DNA of 64,000 nt from Scilla litardierei (Eukaryota; Streptophyta; Magnoliopsida; Asparagales; Asparagaceae). Shown in pieces: positions 26,352 to 33,800 of this stretch; the stretch's first letter is position 1, and the number at the start of each line of letters is the position of its first letter. The position numbers and the translations under genes are program-made. The notes beneath the pieces were generated by a model, which saw nothing but the letters and a program-made list of their open reading frames with translations, made no database searches and was not told where the DNA came from. The stretch is from assembly GCA_030789695.1 (NCBI GenBank), contig CM061140.1:83514422-83578421 (forward strand), in the 5' to 3' direction.

Positions 26352-27403
26352 CTTTTTTCAAAATTTAGGGGGGGACCCTATCGGCCTCCTGACTTCAACT
26401 CCCGATAGGCACTAAAATTATTAGATTATTTTTTTGTGGCAGCCAACACAAAAATGATGAAATGATGCTGACTTATATTCAAAAACTATTCTCATAATGA
26501 TGGATCTTTTTCAGGCCAGGTTCATTTATTTTTTGGATGCATGTATATGTATCGTTAACTACATCTAGCTTGTGGGTGCATTGAATTTTCTGGCAATCTC
26601 ACAAACAGTAGATGATGAGAATTTGATGGATTGCTAAGAAACCAAGATGCGTAGAATCTATCACATTCTTTTGGATCAGTTCGTCAAAGAGCATTTAAAT
26701 ATTGTTGCTACATTCTGTATTTAAATTATACTGGGGAAAGATAACATGTGTTACGTGTGTTCTTTCAAGTTTTTATGGCACTTAAATGATTACCTAACTT
26801 AAACGTAGTAGAAAACACATCCTTTATCTTTTTAGACTCGTCAACTTGAACACTTTCACGTCTATATACTTTACAAATATAGTTTGTATGCCTTCTTTCA
26901 CTGCCGCCCGGCCCCCCCGGTCATGTAATCCTGGTTCCGCCCCTGCAAGCCAGTACCATCCTCCCTGCTACACAAGAAAAAATTGCACCACAGAAGAAAA
27001 CAATTAAATCTATTTGTTCATTCATGTTTTTATAAATATTAAAAAAGCTTACCTTAGTCATATTTCTTTTAGATTCTTTTATCTTTATATTCTAAAACTC
27101 ATATATATCTAATATCTAATGAACCCAATGTGTTTTTGGCACTTTTGCTCATTCATCTAGCCGTTGCAAAAAAAGTTCTATTACTATGAAATCGTTAAAC
27201 TTGCAATTAGTAATTAGTGGAGAACAAGCAAAACACATTTGGTTCACTAGATATTAGGCATATTTGAGTTTTAGACTATGAAGATCAAAGTCCGATCATC
27301 AAAAAAATAGTGGAGGGTGGACTTTTCAAGTGCGCATATGCGGCCTAGCCACATATGTCATCTACTTCTCATTATTCTCATAAAAAATTCATTCATTCAT
27401 GCA

Positions 27404-27461
<58 letters not shown>

Positions 27462-27583
27462 AAGTAGTTACATTGTCTAGCTTTAAATTCCACTTGGATG
27501 GATCCACATGTTTGATCCATCCGAATGGATCCTAGTCAACCTCTATATATATATATAGTGCGAAATGTTCTCATGTAAAGATT

Positions 27584-27646
<63 letters not shown>

Positions 27647-29736
27647 ATTATACATTTGACAATGTTTTTTGAATTCTAGGGCTGACTAGGACAAGATAAT
27701 GAGTGGCTGAGATTTGATCTTTGGTAAATCAATGATTGAGATTGGATTTTGTGAAAATTTTAGTGGGAAAACTTAAATTTTAGTGGGAAAAGTGTCTTGG
27801 AAACCAAAACTTTGAAATGAGAAAATGCCTTGGAAACCTAAACTTTGAAATTACAAGTGCCTTGGGAAAGATTGTGGAGATTAAATTTGGGAGGAAGTGC
27901 CTTGGAAACCTAAACTTTGAAATTACAAGTGCATTGGTAAAGATTGTGGAGATTAAATTTGGGGGAAAAAGTGCCTTGGTAACCTAAATTTTGAAATTAC
28001 AAGTGCATTGGAAAAGATTGTAGAGAAGCATGATCCATTAAATTAAACAAAATAAAAAATTTAGCGTAAAACAATTTAGCGGAACAACAAATTAGCGTAA
28101 AAAACCCTGAAGTTTGTTGTTCCGCGCCGAAGGCGCCCGCTAAATTTTTTTACGCTAATTTGTTGTTCCGCGCCAAAGGCGCGGGCGCCAAATTTGTTGT
28201 TTGACGCTGAATTTGTTGTTCCGCGCCGAAGGCGCCTGCGCCAAAGACGCACGTGCCGCTAAATATTTTTACGCTAATTTATTTTCTGTTAAATTTTGGC
28301 TAAATTTTGGCTGTGAAAATAATTTTTTGGGGAATAAAGATTTCGCGAGGGAAATCTTAAATGAACCGTGCCCACGGGCACGGATTATGACTAGTATATA
28401 TATAAAAGCTAACAAATTGAATTTATATTTTTGAAAAACAGAAGGTCTGGAATACAGATACTAGTTGTCGGCATTGATTTATCATCGGCTATCAAAATTT
28501 ATTCCAGAATGCATCCTTTAGGAAATTAAATATTGTGCCAAAACGATTCAGTGTTTCTTCATTTTAATTTTAGAAATTTTATTTTTCTTTTAGTTTTATG
28601 TGATTCTAATGCCCTAAATCTGATTATCGTGATATGCCGAAACTGCAAATGCCATTTCCTTGTAGAGGATTCCGGTATTGATACCCAGCCAGAGTTGTAG
28701 ACCTTTTAATAAAGTTATTTTGAAGGATACATTTTATAAATGTAGGATTTTCTGCATGTAGGATTTTATGCATGTATGATTGTTCTGCACATTCAGGGGT
28801 GAGTATATCACATAATCATGATTGTTCTTTATGTTGGTGTACTGTGTAAAGTGTTTTTGAACCGAAGGAAAAACATTGAAAAAGTTTCTGCCTTGTTTTT
28901 TTATTGATCTCTTTTGGGGAAGCGAAGGAGGGAAAACAATTGCTTGGATGGCTTACATTTTTCATTAGTTTTGGAAGTTTGAGCATCCAAAGAGACTCAT
29001 TCACGAGGGTTAGGCATACCTGCAGCTTTCACACTGTCAATATATGATACAAAGGTGGTCCCAGGGTACTTCTAGCACTCTACTGAATGATCATTGGATT
29101 TCATTTGAAGGCAGATCTCATTTTGATATTGAGATAGAATGGTTTTTTCAACATCGTTTGCAAATAGGTAAATATAACATATTTGGTTTTCCATAAACCA
29201 CGCCAAATAGTGAGTCAATAGCGCAGAACTTCAGGCGATCAAGTTGTTAAAATGCTGTACTGCATTATGTTACACATGGTGAGCAGGGCACTGGGAAGGA
29301 TCTGAAGTCTGTATATAAATTTCTCAAGTCTAGTTGGTAGGAAATTCGTTGCTTGTCATCACTAGATAAGCTGGTGCAAATGTAGTACAGCCAACCTTAG
29401 AGCTTATGTAGGTTAACATATTTCTTGCTCGTCATGTTTATCTAATCAGTATTGTTCAAGTTCCCAAGGTTAATATCACATGTTTATTTCTTTTTTTAAA
29501 GAAACCCCCCCTGGTAGATTGACCTTCTAGATTATTTTTGATTGGCTACAAAGGCTGTCGTATGAATTATGCAGACACGCATACTGATCGAAGATTTGAA
29601 AGAGGTCCGTCAAGAAAACAGAAGCAGATTTGGTGCTAATGCAGAGACGCTTTTGAGAGTGTTGTGCCATAGGGGTGATTCCGAAGCATCACAGTACGTC
29701 AAGAAGCAATTCAAGATACCAAAGTCAGTTGCCTGA
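880..29736 (+). CDS. PATROL1: PATROL1-like UNC13/MUN-domain protein, C-terminal part (spliced, 7 exons)
   Basis: Exons 880-961, 23633-23743, 23824-23930, 24611-24688, 24762-24857, 25844-25939 and 29575-29736 total 732 nt and join in frame to 243 residues plus TGA. Every junction is GT-AG. The product matches the C-terminus of Arabidopsis PATROL1 as I remember it: QLSKLEDS in the first exon, GSRKDIN and ICEFTGTKIIF across exons 2-3, PLRDRIVT in exon 4, FFISGGDGLPRG in exon 6 and VLCHRGDSEASQ in exon 7. In Arabidopsis PATROL1 is a roughly 1100-residue Munc13-like trafficking factor that controls delivery of plasma-membrane H+-ATPase, notably in guard cells; it acts at endosome/plasma-membrane traffic. 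About the first 850 residues are encoded before the window. No stop or frameshift is seen, so the gene looks intact despite a 22.7-kb intron. The extreme C-terminus differs slightly from Arabidopsis. Function is inferred by homology only. Confidence 0.9.
962..2229 (+). other. Host intron sequence left of element E1
   Basis: No exon, RNA gene or repeat family recognised apart from the simple-repeat tract at 1710-1810. Small open frames here have no recognisable product. The last five bases (TATTC, 2225-2229) are the target duplication of E1. Confidence 0.6.
1710..1810. repeat. Simple repeat (TTTTG)n-(TTTG)n-T-run-G10
   Basis: A compound microsatellite: pentamers TTTTG, then tetramers TTTG, a T run and ten G. 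It creates spurious Phe/Val/Cys-rich and Lys/Thr-rich open frames on the two strands. Confidence 0.95.
2230..4914 (-). repeat. E1 3' LTR (left copy)
   Basis: 2685 bp, TGTAACGCCCC to GGGGCCGTTACA. It contains a long A/G/C-rich stretch (about 3420-4490) of degenerate short repeats (variants of AGCAAGGGAAGCCACGAACC). Position 4500-4507 carries a single GTTTATAG, the unoccupied equivalent of the site filled by two hAT-like elements in the right LTR. ORFs read across it on both strands are compositional. Confidence 0.85.
4915..4960 (-). other. E1 polypurine tract and pol-end remnant
   Basis: On the minus strand this reads GAATTCTGAGGATGAAATTT, then TTCTAAGGTGTGTAGAA up to the LTR. In Tekay/Del elements a very similar segment ends the pol frame and forms the primer for plus-strand DNA. 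Here it survives without the rest of pol. Confidence 0.55.
5045..5994 (-). pseudogene. E1 gag, central and C-terminal part (degenerate)
   Basis: Minus-strand frames give the retrotransposon gag core (AAEEWLRSITDMLKA, then ATFKEEFNAQYFSF and GEEYASEFSKLSR), typical of plant Ty3 capsid proteins. About 400 codons later come two CX2CX4HX4C zinc knuckles: the first (CDYSHRPGHMKRDC) has Ser for its second Cys, the second (CQICGASEHSTESC) is perfect. The frame ends at a TAG at 5045-5047, 130 nt before the LTR, so nothing of pol follows. The core and knuckles are in different frames, and about 53 bp is tandemly duplicated near 5598-5705. Gag would package element RNA into particles; this copy cannot do so. 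Confidence 0.75.
6165..6455 (-). repeat. Array of stem-loops near the A LTR end (left copy)
   Basis: Successive hairpins: CAAGTC/TCCCC/GACTTG; ATCCAG/CAACAC/CTGGAT (6209-6226); CTCTAGT/AAAACC/ACTAGAG (6239-6258); CACTTGTGG/AAACC/CCACAAGTG (6272-6294); ATCGA/CCTACAA/TCGAT (6297-6313); CTCTC/ACAAACC/GAGAG; TCCCA/CAACT/TGGGA, itself flanked by CTTGA and TCAAG; CTCAC/CACC/GTGAG. Loops are almost only A and C on +, hence G/U in element RNA. The array lies downstream of the LTR TATA box on the element's strand. Confidence 0.7.
6819..6827 (-). promoter_or_regulatory. A LTR TATA box (left copy)
   Basis: Minus strand CTATATAAG, about 60 bp downstream of the palindromic repeat cluster. The copy in the right LTR is at 12293-12301. 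Confidence 0.65.
6890..7295 (-). repeat. Palindromic tandem repeats in A U3 (left copy)
   Basis: Three to four units of about 110 bp built from CTAGTCGGT and ACCGACTAG. A typical core is CCGACTAGTT-TGAC-AACTAGTCGG, a 10-bp perfect inverted repeat. ACCGAC also fits the plant DRE/CRT core. Confidence 0.85.
8343..9349. mobile_element. hAT-like non-autonomous element, copy 1
   Basis: Termini CAAGG...CCTTG, flanked by the 8-bp duplication GTTGTAAC (8335-8342 and 9350-9357). The ends are rich in the words TTTCGGCC, CCGAAACC and CGATACCG and form long imperfect inverted repeats (AAGGTTTCGGCCGAAACC at the left, CCGAAACCGAGACC near the right). The centre is AT-rich. No transposase. The 8-bp duplication indicates hAT-type mobilisation. 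Confidence 0.82.
9761..11443 (-). pseudogene. Element A gag with histidine-rich C-terminus (four in-frame stops)
   Basis: One minus-strand frame of 560 codons starts with ATG 11443-11441 (MATNNNTRSPFPSYLLGPNY) and ends at TAG 9761-9763. It holds four in-frame stops: TGA 11327-11329, TGA 11069-11071, TAA 10382-10384 and TGA 9887-9889. The N-terminal third resembles the plant copia gag domain (TTAYQIWHMLAEQ). An acidic Ser/Asp/Glu stretch and a coiled coil (about codons 125-300, Leu-rich heptads) follow. Instead of CCHC knuckles the C-terminal 150 codons are exceptionally His-rich (repeated HAH, HPH, HVH; about one residue in five is His). Gag packages element RNA; whether the His-rich part replaces the knuckle's RNA or metal binding is unknown. 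The shared frame despite the stops suggests recent decay. Confidence 0.75.
11456..11467 (-). other. A primer-binding site
   Basis: Minus strand TGGTACCAGAGC, two bases from the right LTR. It is one mismatch from the TGGTATCAGAGC complementary to initiator-Met tRNA, and fixes the element's orientation. Confidence 0.85.
12293..12301 (-). promoter_or_regulatory. A LTR TATA box (right, promoter copy)
   Basis: Minus strand CTATATAAG, placed just downstream of the palindrome cluster and upstream of the hairpin array. This LTR would drive transcription of gag. Confidence 0.68.
12360..13020 (-). repeat. Palindromic tandem repeats in A U3 (right copy)
   Basis: Six to seven units of about 110-115 bp, each with CTAGTCGGTC, a short spacer, CAACCGACTAG and CTTGGACCGACTA. 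About three units more than in the left LTR, so the block expanded here or contracted there after insertion. Confidence 0.87.
13684..13929 (-). pseudogene. E1 gag N-terminal fragment
   Basis: A minus-strand frame contains NTVHQISDQALRELLQTIRE, a plausible start of the Ty3 gag whose body lies at 5045-5994. The two parts are separated by copia element A (5995-13678), and the duplication AGCAT of that insertion flanks the break. A TGA at 13732 and a frame change follow the readable part. Confidence 0.5.
14765..15225 (+). repeat. CCGATCGG palindrome cluster in F
   Basis: Repeated ACCGATCGGT, CCCGATCGGG and related ACCGACCGGGT words, about a dozen, in an otherwise non-repetitive U3. The last copy ends about 10 bp before the TATA box. 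Confidence 0.85.
15232..15239 (+). promoter_or_regulatory. F TATA box
   Basis: TATATATA in TTTTCTATATATAGAAG, directly downstream of the palindrome cluster; transcription would begin near 15265. Confidence 0.65.
15458..16050 (+). repeat. Stem-loop series downstream of the F TATA box
   Basis: TCCCA/AATC/TGGGA (15458-15471), AACCC/CTTCGT/GGGTT (15482-15497), GTCC/ATA/GGAC, CGATAG with CTATCG (15528-15550), GGCGG/GAAAAAGA/CCGCC (15577-15594), GTCAGTG with CACTGAC further on. Some may be chance; the density and position mirror the arrays in A and H. Confidence 0.5.
16328..18565 (+). mobile_element. Solo LTR G
   Basis: TGTAAAGGCCC to GGCGTTACA, 2238 bp, flanked by GGACC (16323-16327 and 18566-18570), inside the E1 right LTR. 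TA-rich AATAAATAAAC near 16368 could be a TATA box, followed by a CT-rich leader-like stretch. No ORF with a recognisable product. Orientation uncertain. Confidence 0.8.
19727..20912. mobile_element. hAT-like non-autonomous element, copy 2
   Basis: CAAGGTTTGAGG to CTAAAACCTTG, 1186 bp, flanked by GTTTATAG (19719-19726 and 20913-20920). Ends rich in TTTCGGCCGATACC and CGATACCGAGACC; middle has short GTAAATAAGTGG repeats and AT-rich DNA. Nearly identical to copy 3. No transposase. Confidence 0.85.
20921..22104. mobile_element. hAT-like non-autonomous element, copy 3 (tandem with copy 2)
   Basis: Same termini and about the same length (1184 bp) as copy 2, flanked by GTTTATAG (20913-20920 shared with copy 2, and 22105-22112). 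The structure is duplication-element-duplication-element-duplication. Confidence 0.85.
22516..23632 (+). other. Host intron right of E1
   Basis: Starts with the TATTC duplication and ends at the acceptor before exon b. A 94-codon frame (22622-22906, starting MYGGKRGQEGLGITVGL) has no recognised relative and no exon signals I can support; it may be a gene fragment or chance. Confidence 0.5.
23633..23743 (+). CDS. PATROL1: PATROL1-like exon b
   Basis: 111 nt after acceptor CAG, ending ACAG before GTAAGT. Encodes RSMNEKLKSLDSLQKNAFDG and SRKDINSAIDKICEFT, matching the Arabidopsis protein. Confidence 0.9.
23824..23930 (+). CDS. PATROL1: PATROL1-like exon c
   Basis: 107 nt between CAG 23821-23823 and GTAAGC. 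Encodes GTKIIFWDLREPFLDNLYKH then SVSQTRLESLIEELDV. Confidence 0.92.
24611..24688 (+). CDS. PATROL1: PATROL1-like exon d
   Basis: 78 nt, VLNQLCDIIVEPLRDRIVTG then LLQSSL; acceptor GCAG, donor GTAAGG. Confidence 0.92.
24762..24857 (+). CDS. PATROL1: PATROL1-like exon e
   Basis: 96 nt, DGLLRVILNGGSSRIFFPSD then AKLLEDDLENLK; acceptor TATAG, donor GTATTT. Confidence 0.92.
24858..25843 (+). other. Intron between exons e and f
   Basis: 986 bp, AT-rich, with T-rich acceptor TTTTTGCAG. I see no element termini or gene in it. Confidence 0.7.
25844..25939 (+). CDS. PATROL1: PATROL1-like exon f
   Basis: 96 nt, DFFISGGDGLPRGTVENLVA then RVRPVINLISLE; donor GTATGC. Confidence 0.92.
26287..26945. mobile_element. 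hAT-type MITE with 41-G tract
   Basis: CAGGGGCGGACCCA to TGGTTCCGCCCCTG, an imperfect terminal inverted repeat, flanked by the 8-bp duplication CAAGCCAG (26279-26286 and 26946-26953). 659 bp, non-coding. A run of 41 G occupies 26311-26351 and C-runs sit near the other end. Confidence 0.92.
27079..27290. mobile_element. Palindromic MITE-like element
   Basis: About 210 bp whose two halves are inverted copies over roughly 50 bp. Left CTAATATCTAATGAACCCAA and TGTGTTTTTG pair with right CAAAACACATTTGGTTCACT and AGATATTAGG; TCTAAAACTCA pairs with TGAGTTTTAGA further out. Exact ends and duplication not determined. Confidence 0.7.
27401..27459. repeat. AT microsatellite
   Basis: (AT)n with a few interruptions. 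Confidence 0.95.
27583..27644. repeat. AT microsatellite
   Basis: (AT)n of about 30 units, abutting the 5' end of a Helitron. Confidence 0.95.
27644..28394 (+). mobile_element. Non-autonomous Helitron 1
   Basis: Starts A|TCTATTATAC (27644) and ends with hairpin CGTGCCC-AC-GGGCACG then GATTATGACTAG|T, the canonical 3' signal of plant Helitrons inserted between A and T. 751 bp. Contains three units of about 70 bp (GTGCCTTGGAAACCTAAAC ...) at 27826-28020 and four hairpins of type GCGCC-GAA-GGCGC at 28110-28250. No Rep/helicase. Confidence 0.8.
29575..29736 (+). CDS. PATROL1: PATROL1-like last exon
   Basis: 162 nt from acceptor GCAG to TGA 29734-29736. Encodes TRILIEDLKEVRQENRSRFG, then ANAETLLRVLCHRGDSEASQ and YVKKQFKIPKSVA, the conserved end of the family. 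Confidence 0.93.
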   Translation, partial: TRILIEDLKEVRQENRSRFGANAETLLRVLCHRGDSEASQYVKKQFKIPKSVA

Positions 29737-30000
29737 AGAATCAAAGAGTCACAAAATAAAATGTTTGGTTTGTAGAAATGTCTTGTCTGGAGAATCCGCA
29801 GAAAACATGTCTGACGAATCATGTAAATACGTCTAACCATTCTATTCATTCATTAACATGTAATGTAAAACAGTACAAGTCAGCCCATGTATTGTTTCCT
29901 GTGTTTCTTCTCAACTTCCGGAGTTCTACAGCAGCTTGTCTCTATACTAATTGTGGTATAAATACAAGCAGATTCTTCCGTTAAATGTGGTGTGATGCAT
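29737..30000 (+). terminator. PATROL1: PATROL1-like 3' UTR and poly(A) region
   Basis: AATAAA at 29755-29760 and T/G-rich sequence follow the stop codon. The polyadenylation point is not visible from sequence; extent is a guess. Confidence 0.45.
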
Positions 30001-30617
30001 ACCATGGATTGTTATCCTAAAAGCCCTGCTGGGATTGTTTATCGATTCGACTTTGTAACCTGGGACAACATTGTGGAAATGAGTAGAGCTGGTCCACATT
30101 TGGTAGGTGCATCATTAAAATCAACTTGGAAGTGCCTGCATTCTTGATGCTTTCTGCAGTAGCTTATATATGTATTATGGATTTGGGTGAGTTAGATCGT
30201 TGGCATCAACGAAGGCTAGCCATTTAGCCACACTGAATTTATCCCTAGTGTCTTGGGTTTTGGAGTTCGATTTTGGATCTATTAAATTTATTATATATTT
30301 TAAAACATATCTTATATCTGTTAACCTAGACGTGGGGAGTCAATCCAGCGCTTAGGTGTGGGATTTTTGCATTTTTTTTTTGGGCAGGGGACTGTTATTT
30401 GGGCAGGTTACTGTAATTTAGTTGCGTTGGTGGTCGGAGTAGTTTCGTCTGGTGATGAGAGCCGGTACAATAAGTTAGTTTCTAGATGGCTTCTTTCTAT
30501 TAACGAGGGAGCCTAAGAAATGTCGAGTCAGAATATCCAACGGACGGTATCAGTAAGACAAATGGAATCATTTGATGTTGTCGATAGTGGAAGAAGAAAT
30601 AAATATGCTTCGAGACA
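30001..30617. other. Intergenic, nothing recognised
   Basis: AT-rich DNA with no supportable ORF, RNA or element termini. Confidence 0.5.
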
Positions 30618-31675
30618 TCTAAAATATATTTGAGGACTTTTTTTTTTGAATTGTCTTACTGACTAAGATAAGTTGATGTTATGCTGATCTTTATGCTGAT
30701 GTATAAAGATGTTGATAGAAAAATGGTTAGGATTTAATCTTGGTAAAAAAAGCGTTGAGATGAGTGTTTGGAAAAACCAAAAAACCTCAGCACATTGATC
30801 GCTGACGTGGCTATATTCAATGAGATCTGATCACATGGATCGATGACGTGGTAGAAATCTCATCCATAAATTAAAACAGCTGGATCCCACCCAACAATTT
30901 GAATCCACCCATGTTCCCAAGAAAAGAAACTTTAACACCTCTCACTCGCATTAACTCTCCCTCGTCAAAACCCCCCACACACCGTCTCTCTCACCCATGT
31001 CTCTCCCATGCGGCAAAAAACTCCCATCCCGAGTTTTCCTCTCTCTCCCCCCCTGTGTTTTCCTCCATGTGTTTTCATCTGTGTCTCCCCCTACTCCATC
31101 GAGCTTCTCCGACCCCCCGAGCCTCTTCCCGTCAATCGCCTCCTCCGAGTGCCCCTCCGATCAGCTGAGATCGCAAAGCTCCAGTCGCCGTCGCCGCGAG
31201 ACCCTCCGACGAGCTTCCACAGCCATTCTCTGACTGCAGTCCAACCACCGTGGAGCTCGAGTCCCCGCCGCTCACCACCACAACCTTCACCGTCGAGCTG
31301 CGTCGCTCGCCGAGATCCACCGTTACTCCATCGACCCCGCATCTTCCACCATGCCTTTCGTCAACTCTCGACAGCTCCACCGTCGAGGTCACAACAACCC
31401 TATCATCGCCGCCGAGCAGCACATCCCCAAGCTCCTCGAGCAGCCGGCAACCACGTCACGTCGTCGCCGTCCGACCTCCTCCGCGTTCCTGCCGACTGTC
31501 GCACACCGCTGCAGACTCTGTTGCGTCGGCACAACCCCACGCCATCGTCCACCAAGCTCTGCTATGGCGTCTCACCTTATGTAGCGGAGAACGAACGAAA
31601 GAAGACGACGAACATAAGAGATGGAGATGAGAGAAGATGATGAGAGATTTTCATGTGCATGGAGTTATATTCTGT
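30618..31675 (+). mobile_element. Putative Helitron 5 carrying a C/T- and GC-rich segment
   Basis: Sequence from A|TCTAAAATATATTTGAGG with TTTTTGAATTG...CTGACTAAGATAAG aligns by eye with the first 60 bp of Helitron 1. A CATG-TG-CATG motif and GGAGTTATATTCTGTAA near 31650-31675 may be a decayed 3' end. Between them, 30930-31630 is GC-rich and Pro/Ser/Arg-coding in three frames (up to 210 codons at 31008-31640), unlike its surroundings; possibly captured host DNA. Product not recognised. Confidence 0.4.
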
Positions 31676-31693
31676 AAGTATTATATATATTAA

Positions 31694-32146
31694 CTAGAAA
31701 TAACCCGTGCACATGGTGCACGTGGAACAAAAAAACCCACACACAAGATGCAGGACCCGCGCAAAGTGGCAAAGGAGAGAGAAGAGTGGGTGTGCGTGGG
31801 TATCGTCTGGAAGGCAAAAGGGGAAAAGGCATGGGCTAATGTGCAAAATACGTTGGGGGCAAAGTGGAAGAAAGCCAATGGGTGGCATGTAAAATAGGGG
31901 GAAGAGAGGGCCTTAATGGTCAATAGCAAGCATGCAAGTAATTGGAATGTATGGGTCTTTTCTTTGGGGGTGCCAAAAAAACACCCAACATCACACACAA
32001 ACACTCACCCACGTCCAAGTGGGCTCCCTATAATGAGGTGGCCAATATAGAGAGGTGGCCAAATATTGGCAATCACTCTATCCACCATTTTGTCCTAGTA
32101 GGACAAAGTCCTCAAATGTAACATAAATATATATTATATTATATGA
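31694..32146 (-). mobile_element. Non-autonomous Helitron 2
   Basis: On minus, 3' end CGTGCAC-CAT-GTGCACG GGTTATTTCTAG|T (CTAG at 31694-31697) and 5' end A|TCATATAATA at 32146, with TTACATTTGAGGACTTTGTC shared with other family members. 453 bp. Confidence 0.7.
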
Positions 32147-32990
32147 TGCTACCAAAGAGAGGGGGATGAGGTTTTAGTTTAAATAATATTAATACTATAT
32201 ATACCTATGTGCAAACAGTAAAGAGATGAGAGAGTAGGTAATTTGATTGTAATTATTATATTTTAAAAGAGGAATTTAGCCACTGTCTTTTTCCTGTGAG
32301 TGGGGGCCCCCGGGGGGAGAGATAAAAAGTGGACAGAATTCATTCTCAAAATTTATCCAACAGTCATAAAACGCCCTCCCAAAAAATATGGAGTGGAGTA
32401 TTTAAAGCAGTGCATGGGGCCCACCACTAGCGTGGTTCGCAAGAAAAAAAGGGGCCCACCACTCTACGCGAGAAAAAAAAACGTTCCTGAGCACGGAACA
32501 CGAGAAGAACACGCGCCCATTGAAGAAACAACAAAGCAGAGTTTGTCGAGTGAAAACGTTCCTGAGCACGAAACACGAGAAAAAAATCGATGCCTCTCGA
32601 CTTTATTGAAGAGAGAGAAACAACAAAGCAGAGTTTCTTCTCTGAGCACGGAACGCGAAAAGCCAGTCACCTGCACTTTTAAAAATTCAAGAGGTAGCGA
32701 AATTAATCCTTAGGCCAAGAAATGTGGCTGCCAACAAATTCAATGTCACCTGCACTTCTATAAATTTAATGTGGCTGCCAACAAATCTCTTGAGGAGAGT
32801 ACAAATTCAAAAGAGAGAGATGGCTATCATATTTAATTGAAAGATAGAAGGTGCTGGTGAGTCAAAGATTAAAGAGCCTGACTTCCTCAATCATTGAGAA
32901 ATATAGTTAACTATTTGTGGAATTACTTATGGGAAAGAATTAATTATGTAGAATGAGTTAATTACATGGAATTAATTAATTATGTGTCCG
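32147..32990. other. Intergenic DNA with short direct repeats
   Basis: Apart from the repeat at 32479-32655 and duplicated GTGGCTGCCAACAAAT (about 32720 and 32770) nothing is recognised. It probably includes the 5' part of Helitron 3, whose start I could not place. Confidence 0.4.
32479..32655. repeat. Tandem repeat of about 75-85 bp
   Basis: Two and a partial third unit: AACGTTCCTGAGCACGGAAC ... AAACAACAAAGCAGAGTTT, then TCTGAGCACGGAACGCGAA. The open frame over it is a by-product. Confidence 0.75.
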
Positions 32991-33136
32991 CGTTTGTCGA
33001 AGGCGCCGGCTAAATTTTTGTTATTTTAAATTGTGAAGTGGAATAGTATTTGTCCCAAAATTTTGGAAGGGAAAATAATTTTTGGGGAAACAAATGTTTT
33101 AAATGAAACGTGTCCGAGGGCACGAGTTATGACTAT
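32991..33136 (+). mobile_element. Helitron 3, 3' end
   Basis: Shares GGCGCCGGCTAAATTTTT and AAAATAATTTTTGGGGAA with Helitron 1 and ends with hairpin CGTGTCC-GA-GGGCACG then AGTTATGACTAT. The last base differs from the usual CTAG. Confidence 0.6.
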
Positions 33137-33300
33137 TCTATATTACAAATGAGGGATGGTATGGGATGTTTGTCTTATTAGACAAACCCACTAGGACAAA
33201 CCATTGGACTAGAGTTTGCCACCGAAGGATTGTGGGTGCCCCTTGGGTGTGGGTGGGAGAGTGTGCTTGCTTTGGGGTGAGGTGGTGGGGATTTGTGTTA
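33137..33300 (+). mobile_element. Helitron 4, 5' end
   Basis: TCTATATTACAAATGAGGGA followed by TTTGTCTTATTAGACAAAC and ACTAGGACAAACC, the same 5' motif as Helitron 2. It abuts Helitron 3's 3' end. No 3' end found; extent approximate. Confidence 0.5.
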
Positions 33301-33304
33301 AATG

Positions 33305-33305
33305 C

Positions 33306-33336
<31 letters not shown>

Positions 33337-33344
33337 ACACACAC
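33305..33344. repeat. C18 followed by (AC)11
   Basis: Homopolymer and dinucleotide tract. Confidence 0.95.
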
Positions 33345-33432
33345 ATCTTCATTAATTGCAACCTTGTCATTCAGATTGCATTTTGATCCTGCAAGGTTTT
33401 TCGCAATTTAACCCTTGATTTTCCACCATTTA

Positions 33433-33455
33433 CCCCCCCCCCCCCCCCCCCCCCC
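33433..33455. repeat. C23 homopolymer
   Basis: Uninterrupted run of C. Confidence 0.95.
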
Positions 33456-33800
33456 GACGATGCCCACACACAAACCCACACTTCTCACTCTTTCTTGGTT
33501 TCGCGCGTGCACCACAGCCTTTTCATGGAGAATTTTTTTGTCGTCGTGTACTGTGTGCATATGTTATTTCTATTCTATCATACAAAAGAGGGCATTTGTC
33601 TTACTTGGGTAAGGACCCATCTTTTTAATGGAATTATTTCAGATTTTGCTACAATTTTTTTAAATTTAATTTATTCTTTTATTTCCCCTTCAAATCAACC
33701 CACTATCCACAAGCCCAGGGGCTGCACCCAACTCTATCCACTGTAAAAACAAAGAGCCAACAGATCACATTTGCCCCACTTAAAATCTCTATGCACATCC

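Larger units (their letters stand above)
25940..29574 (+). other. Last intron, 3.6 kb, with several small transposons
   Basis: Donor GTATGC, acceptor TATGCAG. Contains the hAT MITE 26287-26945, palindromic element 27079-27290, AT microsatellites and Helitron 27644-28394. The remaining 28395-29574 looks like plain intron. Confidence 0.85.

Noticed and set aside
31091..31422. Gly/Arg-rich minus-strand ORFs
   Set aside because: Mirror of the GC-rich segment; open in many frames, so not evidence for a gene.
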